Shown here piece by piece: positions 23,433-33,919 of a stretch of 64,000 bases of DNA; the stretch's first letter is position 1; the number at the start of each line of letters is the position of its first letter. The stretch spans positions 23,948 through 87,947 of the forward strand of contig JASANH010000872.1 of the NCBI GenBank assembly GCA_030248295.1, read 5' to 3'. Under the pieces are notes generated by a model. That model saw only the letters and a list, made by a program, of their open reading frames with translations. It was not told the origin of the DNA and made no database searches. The stretch is from Mesodorylaimus sp. YZB2_4. Its lineage: Eukaryota > Nematoda > Enoplea > Dorylaimida > Dorylaimidae. A program made the position numbers and the translations under genes.

Positions 23433-23562
23433 GGGCTAGTTTCACAATCAGCTGGGACATAATTCCTAAAGTTGGGACGATAAAATCGCAATGATGTAAG
23501 AAAGGACTTACGGTGTCCTCCTAATATTTAGGACATGTCCTAGGCGATTGTGAAACTGGCCC
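23433..23562. mobile_element. 130-bp MITE-like element
   Basis: The ends are inverted repeats of 17 bp with one mismatch (GGGCTAGTTTCACAATC at left; GATTGTGAAACTGGCCC at right). Internal GGGAC/TAGGAC motifs also recur in inverted form. A similar TGAAACTGACCCC lies at 23,677-23,692, so a second degenerate copy may follow. Confidence 0.6.
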
Positions 23563-24191
23563 TTGTAGGGCAGCTATTGTGACACGTCCCAAACTAGTGT
23601 CTCATCGTTATCCCAAGTTGCTGTACCAAGCAAGTGCCCTGAATTCGTACATGTCCTGAAGTTAGGATCGCTTGTCCTGAAACTGACCCCTGCTGATTGT
23701 GAGTCTTGTGCTATTGCAATTATCTTACTCGTCCACTCAGCAACCCACCAGCCCAGCTGCATAGACTGCTGTGTACCAGAACAGTGTGCTCGCGTATGCT
23801 ATCCATCCGCGGCATAGCCACTCTTTCCCCATCTGTTCATTTGTTAATATCCAAACTTGGCTGAATTCGCGCAAGGTACTGTTTGGCAAGGTTTGGCAAC
23901 ATGAAGCTCGGCCAGCTAAAAAGATGACAAAATATGTCTTCACCACGCAATCACGATAAATCGACTAGCTTTGTTTTCGTCTGGCTGCGTCTCGCTTTTT
24001 TTAAATCTGTGCGAACATACGCAAACAAGATTCCTAATTTTTATGAATGTAGTAATTCGAAAAATGAATTGAACTGGTTCTAAAAAGATTCACTTACATT
24101 TAAAAAAAAAGTTTTTGCGAAGAGATTCAGTTTCACTTACGGATGACTGAATAAAAAAGATTCAGTTAACTGATAGATTCACTCTCACAAA

Positions 24192-24587
24192 GGAGCATCG
24201 CCAACCGTTAAGTCGAATTTTGAAAAAGCAAATATTGTAATATGTTCCAGAGGCGTCCGGCCAACTGATCAGCAGTGGTCAGCGTGTAAAGTCCTGAATT
24301 TTTGTGCGATAACGAACCTGAGCGTTGACAAAAACACGCAGAGTTCTTTCCGAATTCGGTTTTTGGGTTCTGAGTTTTGAGTTTAAGCTTCCAACAGGGT
24401 TTGGGGTTTTTTAAAAAATCCAAAAAATTAAACAGAATTCGAAAATTTCTTAGTACTTTAGGCGCTAGCCACTGCTGACCAGTTGGTCAGACGCACCTAA
24501 TATTTTGCTCAGAGCTTTCTTCTGCACCTATAGATATATTACAATTTTCGGTTTCTCAAAGTTCGACTTAACGGTTTGCGATGTTCC
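24192..24587. mobile_element. MITE family M1, copy 2
   Basis: Starts GGAGCATCGCCAACCGTTAA and ends with the inverse AACGGTTTGCGATGTTCC. Arms pair over about 100 bp. The interior shares 'GAATTTTTGTG..AACGAA..GAGCGTTGA' with the 61.7-kb copy. No ORF. Confidence 0.75.
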
Positions 24588-24759
24588 GTTGTCAGTTTCA
24601 GTCATTTGTATTAACGCTAGTTACGTCATACTCAGAAAAGGAATTTCCAAATGCCGCACATCTTGGAGGCTACACGACTTTACGTGTCACGCTGTTTTGT
24701 TGGAGCCGGAGTACTTTAGATTCGATGCCAGGATATTGAAAAAAGAAGGGTTGTAAATG

Positions 24760-25330
24760 TCAACGCACTCAGACACACAGTAAATGCAAGCTAGAAACTC
24801 TGCCTCTATTTCATCTACCTCTATTCAGGGTCGCAAGAGTTATCTTCTCCCGGCCTCTTAAGTCCCAAAATTAAACTTAATTTTGTGCCTCACTCAACAG
24901 AAATGCGCCCCACGTACTGAACTGCACCATTCTTTAAACACTAAACAGAACGATATGCTCCCATGTCTGTCAACGTCATTCATAAAAAGTGCACAAAAGG
25001 CAAGCGAGACCCGGTTGCTGCGTTGGCCTAAGTAAATCTAATAAAACATAATTTTATGACAAAATATGTCAGAAGAGCGACGTGCAAAGAGTGCGCGACA
25101 TATTCGTCTTTGTATTCCTTCTCTTCGATCCAAGTTTTCTTTTCATCCCCGCTCGTCTATATTGGTGCCTGGTAGACATCGGGCGAGGCTATAGAGAACA
25201 TGAACAAAATAAGAATAATCACTGCACAATCTTGTGAACATCCGCTTGTTTTGATTTTGATAGCTTCACATTTTGGAAGCGGTATGTAAATAGATGACGT
25301 ACCTCTGACTCCTTTGTAAAAACTTTTCTT
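24760..25330. other. No gene seen
   Basis: Short frames only. A pyrimidine run with TAG at 25,325-25,334 is the acceptor of the following MAM exon, so this is probably intron or upstream DNA of that gene. Confidence 0.4.
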
Positions 25331-25334
25331 CTAG

Positions 25335-25502
25335 TTCTCACTGCTGTGAAACGACCGCCTGATGTGAACTGTGATTTTCAAACAGACACATGTGGTTGGA
25401 GGAATGGGAATAATGGTCTCGAAGATGATATCGATTGGAAAATCACTGATCGAGTGGTAACTGATATTATTACTAGCGTCCCCAGAGGACCGTCTGGCTT
25501 AG
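25335..25502 (+). CDS. MAM-domain gene, exon encoding first half of MAM domain 1
   Basis: The exon is bounded by a TTCTTCTAG acceptor and a GTAAGT donor. It encodes a typical MAM start: a Cys-Asp-Phe, 'DTCGW' and 'DDIDWK' pattern, then Pro-Arg-Gly-Pro-Ser. MAM domains are extracellular adhesion or dimerisation modules of about 170 residues, found in receptors, meprins and secreted proteins. The exon ends after the first base of a codon, and the next MAM exon (27,505) begins with two bases, so the 2,002-bp intron restores the frame. The intron contains a copy of the M1 element. Upstream exons, signal peptide and promoter were not found. Confidence 0.75.
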
Positions 25503-26573
25503 GTAAGTGCGGGAATTTATTATCACATACTATTTGATAAAACCGTATCTTGGCCATGGTGGTCGTGAGTTTTTCTAAATAAATACGAAAGCAATTTTCG
25601 AAAACTTTGTGGCACGGGGTTTTTTGTGCTTTTTGTGCTAGTTTGAATTTTACAGTAAATTATGGAGGTACTACGGGAAATAAAACTTGTTGCAATTCCC
25701 TGCTCTGGTTGCTATGGTCTGCCAATCGGGCGGCTTGTAAATCATCGTTACTGTAGTTTTGAAGAGTAGGCGCCTGACTTGTTTTTCTCTTGGGGTGTAA
25801 GAAATGGATAATGTACTCTAGCTGTCGCTGTGAACCTGAGTGTTCGAGAGGCTAGAAACTCTAGCAGATGGGCTACTTGGCGTGCTCGGCCTAGACTTCA
25901 TCAGGGTGCCCTGGAAGGTGCTTAAGAAACTGTAAGTGATTCTAATGCTGACGGATTAATTAATGCGCAGAGCTTAAATAAGACCGGGCATCTGAGAATA
26001 TGTTATGGGGGGATGGTTGAATGGGCTAACGAGAATCCAGCAGGGCGAGGGCCATAAGCCTCGCTAAAAATGACAAAAACTACCAGGAATTTTTAGTCCG
26101 CAAAAAGAGGAACTTGATGTTCTTGCAAAATGACTAAGCTGAGAACAAGATGACCCATGCCTTCACTTCATTACGAAAGGATCAGAGTCAAGTTTTCAAA
26201 AAAAGTCCTCTATAAAAATTTTTGAGCTCTGTGACATTTGATTTCATCATTTTGAAGGTTTAGAGCTGGAGCAGAACTGATATTTCACGTTTTCTTGCGC
26301 AAACATCTTCAAGCTCACCGGAAAAGGGTGTTTGAACGACCACCAGGCAAAATCAGTTCTTACCAATCAAATCAAGGCAGAAAGCGACTTCCCCATCGGT
26401 TGAGAATTAAAAGATGCGTCTAGCTAAAAATACTGTAGATAAAATATAGGCTAAAGTTGTCGTGATGTGCACTTGTCTCCAACTGCTAGTGTCGGCATCT
26501 TGGTACTAGCCGGTAAGGAAAGAACTGAAGATTTGATGCTTCCAGCTACGTGTTGCTAGCCACAGACGAAAAA

Positions 26574-27014
26574 ACATCGCCAGCCGTTACAGTAAGTCGA
26601 ACTTTACAAAACTAAAAATTGTAATATGTCAATAGGTGCAAAAAAAGTCTCGGCGCAAAATGATATGGGCGTCTGGCCGACTCGTCATCAGTGGTCAGCG
26701 CCTGACGTCTGACGGGTTTTTAAATTTTTGTGTGGTTAGAAGCCTGAATTTTGAGAAAAAAAGCGTTGTTGTTTCTAAACTCGGTTTCCGTCTTTTGGGC
26801 TTCGATCAAGCTCCAACACTCGGGTTTTGAAATCTTTCCAAAAATCTAGAAGGTGAATTTCACAAAATCCCAGGACGCTAAGAGGTTTTAGGAACCACTA
26901 CTGACCAATTGCCTAGACGCCTATGAAATTTTGCAGGGAGCTAGCACTGGCATCTGGGAACAAACGCCATTTTTGTGGTTTTGTCAAGTTCGATTGAACG
27001 GTTGGCGATATTCC
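26574..27014. mobile_element. MITE family M1, copy 3 (in MAM-gene intron)
   Basis: Starts ACATCGCCAGCCGTTA and ends AACGGTTGGCGATATTCC. The arms are the same as in the other copies but more diverged. It lies wholly within the intron 25,503-27,504 of the MAM gene. Confidence 0.7.
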
Positions 27015-27504
27015 TCATTAGTTCTCCCTCGAATTAGAGCTCGCCATTCGATTTGCTTCAAACGTGATGTCCAAGCAAATAATGTGGAGAAAATTGATGG
27101 TACGTTGCGTTTCTCAGTCCCAGTCTCGTTTCACATTGGATAATGTATGGCTCACTTTAGTGGCAATTCACTACTTTGACATCCTTTAACGCTGGAGCAC
27201 ATGTTCTCAATCCAGGGAAGACCTTTTGGCTCCACATGAACGATATTAATCAGAGGATTCCTTATGGGCCCATGTGGACTTGCGTGAAACAATATGGTCC
27301 CTCAGTTATGACATCGGCAAATACATATTTAGGAAGCCATTAATTTCGGCAGTATTGTTTATGGTACGACTCTCTAAGAACAGCGTGAGCAGCCTCAAAA
27401 AACTGAAATTCATCTCTATTTTGGATGGTTCATTAAGCTGAGAAGGATTTGAAAGCCACTTATTCTTGAATGGTTTTGATAGCGGGCATCTTCTTTCAAT
27501 TCAG

Positions 27505-27885
27505 GAGACTCATTCGCTTACATCGGCCGCTCTACAGTGCCAGCAGTCAACAGACCCTTGGATCGACAATCCCAAACAGCCCTCCTACTAAGTGACATTA
27601 TTAACTGCCAGTACAGCAGTGGTAGACTGCAGCTGCACGTTTGGAAAACAGCCATTGGCGGTGAGCTTGACATTCGTTCCACCAAAACCAAACGGCCGAT
27701 CTTTGTGCTTGAACACCCTGGAAGGACTCACTGGAACGGGGTGGCGACGGGTGGTTGTACGAGTGCCACCAGTCACAGTTCCATTTAAGGTGCTTATTTC
27801 ATATAGTATTTTGGGTCGGCATGTTGTCTTCATGAACTCTGCTGAGAATTTTAGATTGTTTTGCGAGGAAGAATTCGAACATTAG
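27505..27885 (+). pseudogene. MAM-domain gene, exon with rest of MAM domain 1, frame-broken
   Basis: A TTTCAATTCAG acceptor precedes 'DSFAYIGRS'. The frame continues through 'LLLSDIINCQYSSGRLQLHVWKT', which fits the middle of a MAM domain. The next conserved part, 'LEGLTGTGWRRVVVRVPP', lies in another frame, so one or two bases have been gained or lost between about 27,665 and 27,705, close to an A/C-rich run. The expected C-terminal 'G..AIDDI' end of the domain is not evident before the stop at 27,883-27,885. Either this is a pseudogene or the assembly has an indel here; a splice site does not explain it. Confidence 0.55.
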
Positions 27886-28025
27886 CTGACATCTTGGCAA
27901 TAGACCAGATCGAGTACGACCGGCCTAATCTATGCGGTGGGTAGTCCAGTAATCTGCCGCATTGACACCATTTGGCTACGCATACCCTCATCCGCTCATA
28001 AGAATCACCTTCTTGTGTTTTTTAG

Positions 28026-28845
28026 TAGACACTTCCTCTTTCTTGGAAAATTCTGAGTCTGTACCAAGTGAGAGCGACCTTATCAAAGACGACACCGTCA
28101 TTTCATCATTTCTCACCTCGAGCCCTTCTCCCGCGCCCTCCACTTCTTTTCCTGACGTACACTTGTCATCTTTACTAAAAATCTAATCGAATTATCCGCC
28201 AATCGATGTTCGAGAATATCAGCCAACCGAATCAAAGTGCTACGAAGCTGAATGCGATTTAGAAAGGGATTACTGTAGTTTCGATACTTTTAAGAGCCAG
28301 CAAGTGCCATATGCAGTATTAAGGCGCCAGTGCGGCTCCTTGGCACGATACCCGAATGTACCTGGCGTAAGTAGTGGCAAGTGCTCAATGGTAATGACCT
28401 CCATGAAACCATCGCAGCTGTGGCTGTCCTAAGCACAAAGACATTCCTTCTCTACGAGCCTAGTCGCCTGCAATTCTCCTACTTGGCACCTTCAGCAATA
28501 GGACTTATAGCCATAGAGAATGGAACAGCTGCTCCAAAAATATTACCACCAAGGAAATTGAGCGATCTCAGTGAAGTAGGAGGCATATCAGTTTGTGTTG
28601 ATCAAATGAACCATTGTATTTGGGATTCGTTCGATGAGAAGCAGTCACCTGGAAAAACTGAAGATGGGACTCAAAATTATGGATGGCGTAGGAAAACCAT
28701 TTATTTAGCACCTGGTAAAAGACAGGTGCTCTTCATTTTCGACCAAGTCCGACGAGGGACTTTCTTGGCAATAGATAATGTGAGCCTGAGAAAGATTAAT
28801 GGAGGGAAGGATGAAATCGCCTTTTGTTCTTTGTATGACTGATTG
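28026..28845 (+). pseudogene. MAM-domain gene, Ser-rich linker and MAM domain 2, frame-broken
   Basis: A TGTTTTTTAG acceptor precedes a Ser/Pro/Thr-rich linker (28,030-28,180), an in-frame TAA at 28,184-28,186, then 'CYEAECDLERDYCSFDTF', the Cys-rich start of a second MAM domain. After about 28,385 the match moves to another frame: 'LSTKTFLLYEPSRLQFSYL', a Cys pair, 'YGWRRKTIYLAPGKRQVLF' and the terminal 'FLAIDNVSLRK'. The last motif is the usual MAM end. A GTAAGT at 28,365 could mark a donor, but removing that interval does not restore the frame. Two disruptions in this exon and one in the previous one favour a pseudogene. Confidence 0.6.
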
Positions 28846-28849
28846 GAGA

Positions 28850-29390
28850 TGCTTCATAAAACTTGACAAATGTTCATGATTTTACTGTAAGTTCAAGATT
28901 ATCTACTGAAGCAGACTGAAGTAATCAGAAAAATATTCATCATTCCTGATTTCTGTTTTGTCCAGTACGAATGGTGCAATGCCTTGTCTTCCGATGTGCG
29001 ACGAGAGCGAAATCAAAAACCCGAAAAAAACAACGATTATCGTAAGAGTCTCTGGAAAATATAATTGAGAACAAAGAACTAAATCGATAGAATATTTTCG
29101 AGAACTTCGCGTTTCTGCTCTTTCAAATCACACTGCCTTAAACTGGGAAGATAACGTAAAAATTTTCCAATTAAATGCACGTCCACTCACATTTTTCATT
29201 CACACTCTCCCTAGTATTGTATGTTAGAACAATTCATTAAAGTATCATCTTTGATTGAGCACAGCAACCACATCATTCAAAAAAATGCGTGGAAAAACCA
29301 TTCCTACAGTGAAAATATTTGAGCGCACAACTCTAAACTTGAAAGGGAATATTGTTCGTGCCAAAACAGGCTATTTCACCCCATTGAACA
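28850..29390. other. No gene seen
   Basis: AT-rich sequence without supportable features, between the MAM gene end and the receptor exon on the other strand. Confidence 0.45.
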
Positions 29391-29397
29391 TAAACAA

Positions 29398-29796
29398 TTA
29401 CTTCTGACTCTCTTCCATGGGTCTAGTAGATGGCTTATTGAATGCTTGGCGCACATAAGTGGTCATGGCTGCACCTGCCGGGTTTGTACCCGTCGTTCGG
29501 TGCACGGTTTGAGATTTCAATGGCAGTCGACTTCGAATTTCCGATCCAAACGTCAAATACAGGAATAGACTGATGCAGCTGTTGAGATTAACAAAGAAAT
29601 TCAAAACCATTTCGCTCGGCTCAAAACCATACTGATAAACATATACGCAGCTCAGGGAAATAAGACCTGAGTCCCAGACATGTTTTGGAATGAGGAAAAG
29701 GAAAGCTGGAATAAGTGGGACTTTTAAACCCTGGAGGAAGATAATCTGGAGACTTAGAAAGCAACGAAGCAACCCCTTCTTCATTTTGTCCTGCAT
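29398..29796 (-). CDS. Seven-transmembrane receptor, C-terminal exon (Srx/Srsx-like)
   Basis: A 132-codon minus-strand frame that follows a T-rich AG acceptor (about 29,797-29,810). It contains a hydrophobic helix after 'LRCFLSLQIIFLQGL', a second helix, and then 'NLNSCISLFLYLTFGSEIR', the position and shape of TM7 plus the start of the cytoplasmic tail in rhodopsin-class receptors. The 'LQ..LQGL' helix start followed by the TM7 layout recalls nematode Srx/Srsx chemoreceptors. The tail is short and Ser/Thr/Arg-rich. Upstream exons with TM1-5 were not located. A single exon cannot fix the subfamily. Confidence 0.5.
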   Translation of the reverse strand: MQDKMKKGLLRCFLSLQIIFLQGLKVPLIPAFLFLIPKHVWDSGLISLSCVYVYQYGFEPSEMVLNFFVNLNSCISLFLYLTFGSEIRSRLPLKSQTVHRTTGTNPAGAAMTTYVRQAFNKPSTRPMEESQK

Positions 29797-29849
29797 CTGT
29801 AAAAAATTTGCTCAACTCTGCCCATCTGTAAAAAATCTTCTTAACTTAC

Positions 29850-29965
29850 GCATTGAAATTTGGATGCGTATACGCCATCGCATACGCACACGCATTCCAA
29901 CCGATGCACGCATGTGCGCATACGCAAACTGGCTTGTACGCAAACCATACCATGCGTACGCCGAT
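29850..29965. repeat. GCGTATACGC-rich repeat, copy 1
   Basis: Repeats of GCGTATACG, GCATACGCA and CGCATGTGCG alternate purine and pyrimidine over long stretches. Related to the copies at 31,240 and 45,055, but more diverged. Confidence 0.55.
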
Positions 29966-29969
29966 AAAA

Positions 29970-31235
29970 GCAGCTTGAGCTAAATCATAAAAAGCCGCGA
30001 ATTTTTTCGAAACAATGGCGACGATAGATAGAGACAATGTGCTCACATCCTCTTATTAATCCATACTTCTTGTCTCATGATCAGAGTTATTGTCTGTAAG
30101 GCGTCTGCGTGTTTGAGTCATGCCTCATTTCTAGTTTAAACTGGCTTGCTCGTAGATGGAAGAGCTACCATACTGTACATAATCCTTCTACCACATCTAT
30201 CTCCTGTAAACTTCTTGTTTTGACTTTTATGATTCCTCTGCATGTCGCCATAAAGCTCTCATAAAAGCCTCATAAAGCCCCTAGCATAAAGAGAAGGTTT
30301 TTGTGCAACTTTGCATGCTGTGGTCCCTGTGCAGGGTCCACGGTAAGGAGTGAGTATGATAGTTTATAGCGATCCCGTAATACGCTGATTTATTTAGCCC
30401 CTCGGTAAGGATTTCTCATGTACATTATGTAGGAGACCAAGAAGAAATGGTGAAAGAGTTTGTATTCGAATCCGCGAGGTTTCTTCTCCGTGATTCACTT
30501 GTTAGGAGTTCTGAGGTTTCTCAATGAAGATCCTCCCAAAGTGTATGAGGAAAATGCCGATAGGAAGCGTCTGTTTCTTCAACCAATCGGGCAGCCAGGT
30601 GAACTGTTTCTACAGACCAGTATATAATATGGAATACTGGAAAAAGACTTGTTTTTATAATCCAATAGAAATTTTGGCAAGCATTCCTAGAAGACATTCT
30701 AAAAACCCTGTCATTCTTAAAAATTCTTATTTAATGTGAGTGTTCTTATCCGAAAGTTGCGCAGGAAATCTGGAAAGTCTTGGCAGTCTTCTTGTGAGTC
30801 TCAGGAATATTTTGTGAGCGTGTGGCCGCTGCACTGCAAGCCTCCAGACGCTGGACTAGAATGTTATGTCAAAGAAACTTATCAGTCATTCAGGTCTGCG
30901 GCCCCAAAGCCAAAGTCTGTGATAGGTTTTTTGTATCATATATAGCTAAATATCACCTTGTGCCCCCGTGGCAATGGCATGTTCCGCCAGTGCTGAGCAA
31001 GTGTTTCAAAAAGTACCGCGTTGGAACTATTCATGGCAATTAAGGCATGGATTAGATGGGAGTACTCGAAAAGAATCCATGATCGAAGCTGACTGGAATT
31101 TTCCCGGTTGGACTTTTAAAGCTGGCCATAAGCGGCAGCAAAATGTACTGCCATGTCAAAATGACCTTGCAGCTGCTATGGTCGCTAATAATTTTAGCCA
31201 CGGATGCATAATTAGCTACAATTTGGGGCCAGAAA
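29970..31235. other. No gene seen
   Basis: Plus-strand frames of up to 71 codons (30,524-30,739 and others) show no motif and no clear exon borders. Confidence 0.4.
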
Positions 31236-31239
31236 CCGA

Positions 31240-31385
31240 CAATAGAGAATACGCAATACGCAAACTTGTATGCATACTTCGTGGAGTACGCAATTTGCGT
31301 ATTGCGCAATACGCATACGCATTCGAGAGAACTTGCGTATACGCATACGCATTTAAATCAAGTATTTATACCAGCCGTATGCGAG
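31240..31385. repeat. GCGTATACGC-rich repeat, copy 2
   Basis: AATACGCAATACGCAAAC, then a TTCGTGGAGTACGCAAT segment, then GCATACGCA units ending at TATTTATACCAGC. It aligns along its length with the reverse complement of 45,055-45,190, so the two are copies of one element of about 135 bp. Confidence 0.7.
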
Positions 31386-31674
31386 CCCCCCCCCTTCTCA
31401 AAAATGGTCGACCTCTTCAGCCAGACCGCCTCCCCTTTCCAAACGCAGTTTTGTGAAATGTTTCGTCTTATGCTTTCTCGAGCTCGACAAGATGCCATCT
31501 CCTTCGAAGACAAATCGTTTTTGATTTATGGAGCGGATTTCTATTTTTTAAAAACCTCCAGCTTATTTATGATGACTGAAAGTCGACCTGATAAAAAGCC
31601 TGGATGACTAAGGTGTGCTTTAGTCTGGAAAATAGACTCATCTCCTTCGTGCGTGCAAACTGTTTGACCTCAAA

Positions 31675-31735
31675 CAAAAAATCCCGATCCCGATCGGGCT
31701 TGCCCTGATCTCGATCCTGGAAAAAGGTGATCCCG
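31675..31735. repeat. GGGATC dispersed repeat, copy 2
   Basis: Reverse-strand copy of the repeat at 9,420 (ATCCCGATCCCGATCGGGC ... GGTGATCCCGACC). Confidence 0.5.
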
Positions 31736-31743
31736 ACCTCTCC

Positions 31744-31835
31744 CTAGAGGTGACTAGCTCTCATGGAAAGCTCCCTGTGTCTTCACTGGGAGCACCTCAA
31801 CACGAGGGCATACTGGGTGAGAAGGGGCTCGGGCT
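31744..31835 (-). mobile_element. SINE-A, truncated copy
   Basis: GAGGTGACTAGCTCTCATGG, then CTCCCTGTGTCTTCACTGGG and GAGCACCTCAACACGAGGGC, follow the 3' body of the SINE at 46.6 kb with about 80% identity by eye. The tRNA-like head is missing. Confidence 0.6.
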
Positions 31836-31947
31836 TATCGTTAGCTCAGGGACCATCTCGACTGGTGTTTGAAGACAGTTTCCTCATTCTCTGCCCTTCG
31901 GGTGGGCGTCCGCCGTTCGACAGTAACGTGGTGTCGCCCAGAGCCGG

Positions 31948-33918
31948 GTGTCCTATTTTATTTCCATTTGTTTTTCCGTTGTTCCATTTCCGATTCGTCC
32001 AGATCGAACGTCTTGTAAAAAACTATTTAGATCGAATTTGGCCAAATGCGATGCTATGCCTGGTTCTAATATCGCTGGCGCTGGTTATTATTCGACGTAC
32101 ATCTTACCGCATCAATCGCCAAATAAGTTAGGGATCAATTTGATATTATCGACCGATGGTGCGCGACCATTCACTTGTGGTACGACAAGTCTCTGGCCAG
32201 CTGTCGGATCTGTTGTCGAGCTGCCGCCTAAGATCAGAACATGTAAAGACAACGCGATCGTTTGCAGTTTTTGGTTTGGTTCAAAAGATCGAAACAAACC
32301 GATTTGGACGATATTCTTTAAGCGGCTAGTAGAGGAAATTGCGGACCTACGTGAAGGATTCGATGTGGATGTTGAAATCGGTAATCATCGTGAGCGATTT
32401 GGCATTCAAGTGACAGTAAATATTTTTGCCTCTTTATTCGATTTACCCGCCCTGGCGGCGTTTAGAATCACTAGCAATGGAATGGTGATGCCTTTCTTTT
32501 TTCTATTCGTTCGTTATTTAACGTTTTAATGTTGGCGTACTTTTTCAGGCTTAAATGGCTGCATCGTGTGCCACGGCCTGGCTCGGTATGACAGGGATGC
32601 TAAAACGACGCTTTGGCCAGCAACTAAAATCATCAGACTGAAAACGCCCGATTTTTTTGATAATGCCTGGATAAAAATAAAGAATCGCATCGACGATGGC
32701 GGTCCAATTTATCAGATCGGCGGCGTGTTAGGCTTGAGTCCATTCGACAAAATCGATCTTAATCCCGCGATCGTCAACGTTTTGGATCCCATGCACATGC
32801 TTTATCGTGGCGTCGTTGAGCTGATTATGTTTTGGCTGTTTGCAAGTTAGTTTTCTTTTCCTGTCCCCTTCAACTTGAGAAATTATTTCATGCAAAAGTT
32901 TCAAAGTGTCAATGGTTTTTATCTTCAGATCGACCTGACAAAGGAGGCAAGGGTTGCTGGGAAAGATTGTTCGATAAAAACGTTTTAAACGATTTCGATG
33001 AGAATTTCATCCAACGTATTCGCTTCTCGCCTGATTCCAATCGGCGAATTCCTCCTCTCAGTCGTCGAACGACAAACAAAGCGTCGGAGAACAAGAATTT
33101 CTTGTTGTATGCCGTCGTATCAGCCACATCATGTTTTATGGCAGGGGAAGTTTGCGACTATTGGCATTGGATTGCTGTACTTGTCCACGCTATACGTCTT
33201 TTTACAAAGCCAATTGTTGGTCCTGAGGAGATTCAGATTGCGAGAAAATTACTACGATTATGGCATAATTTATTACCGCGCATGGCTTCTTCTCACGCCT
33301 GTACTTCTAATTGCCACGCAACCATTCACTTACCTCGGCAGGTAAAATAATTTCTTATGTTCTCGCTTGCTTATTGCATTAGAGATTTTTATTTTACACT
33401 GCCACCTATTTTAGGCCGCTTGTTTTGGGCCGTTATAGGACTTGAGCACATTCTTCTTCGAGTCGTGTCACTCCGGTTTTGGCAAAAAGATTACATCGTC
33501 GAATTCTCCAATCACTCAACTCAGCAAACGCTTTGTGCTTCAGCATATGCTGTTGGAAGATTTACCAAGAATGGCCGCCATAAATCCTGCTCTGGATAAG
33601 CTCACTAGGCTCCTTATACCAATGACCGAATTGGACGCCCGCCAACAAACACTCGGACATATTCGCCTCGAGAATTTATGCGACTGGCCAAGCGATCCAG
33701 CGATCATGGTGGCGATAACGTGCGAATTCGAGTGCCACCTTCAACCATCCGCATTCGGTTTGCGAGTGGTAGCTCATGGTACAAATTTTGAAGCTGAGAA
33801 ACCATTGCGCTCAACTGCTCTCCATCGCCGGTCATTCTCTGTGCGCTTTGAATTGCCTAGCAACGATGGCGTTTCGATGAGTCGGTACGGAACTCCGATC
33901 ATATTCCTTGAATCATAG
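31948..33918 (+). pseudogene. CACTA/EnSpm transposase (Tnp2-like), spliced, with one nonsense codon
   Basis: The exons follow the Tnp2/transposase_21 order. Exon 1 (to about 32,484) has 'LSTDGARPFTCGTTSLWP', 'ELPPKIR' and 'FWFG'. Exon 2 (32,549-32,845) has the 'NGCIVCH' zinc element and 'DPMHMLYRGV'. Exon 3 (32,929-33,341) has 'SENKNFLLY', 'DYWHWIAVLVHAI' and 'CHATIHLPRQ'. Exon 4 (33,415-33,918) has 'FFFESCHSGFGKKI'. Introns 32,846-32,928 (83 bp) and 33,342-33,414 (73 bp) have GT..AG ends and preserve the frame. The join of exon 1 to exon 2 does not keep phase at the sites I can see. In exon 4, a TAG (33,436-33,438) replaces the conserved Trp of the GPLW motif. Terminal CACTA repeats were not found. 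Confidence 0.75.
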
Positions 33919-33919
33919 C

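Noticed and set aside
28365..28416. 51-bp intron explaining the frame change in MAM domain 2
   Set aside because: The interval GTAAGT..CGCAG is a multiple of three, so its removal does not restore the frame.
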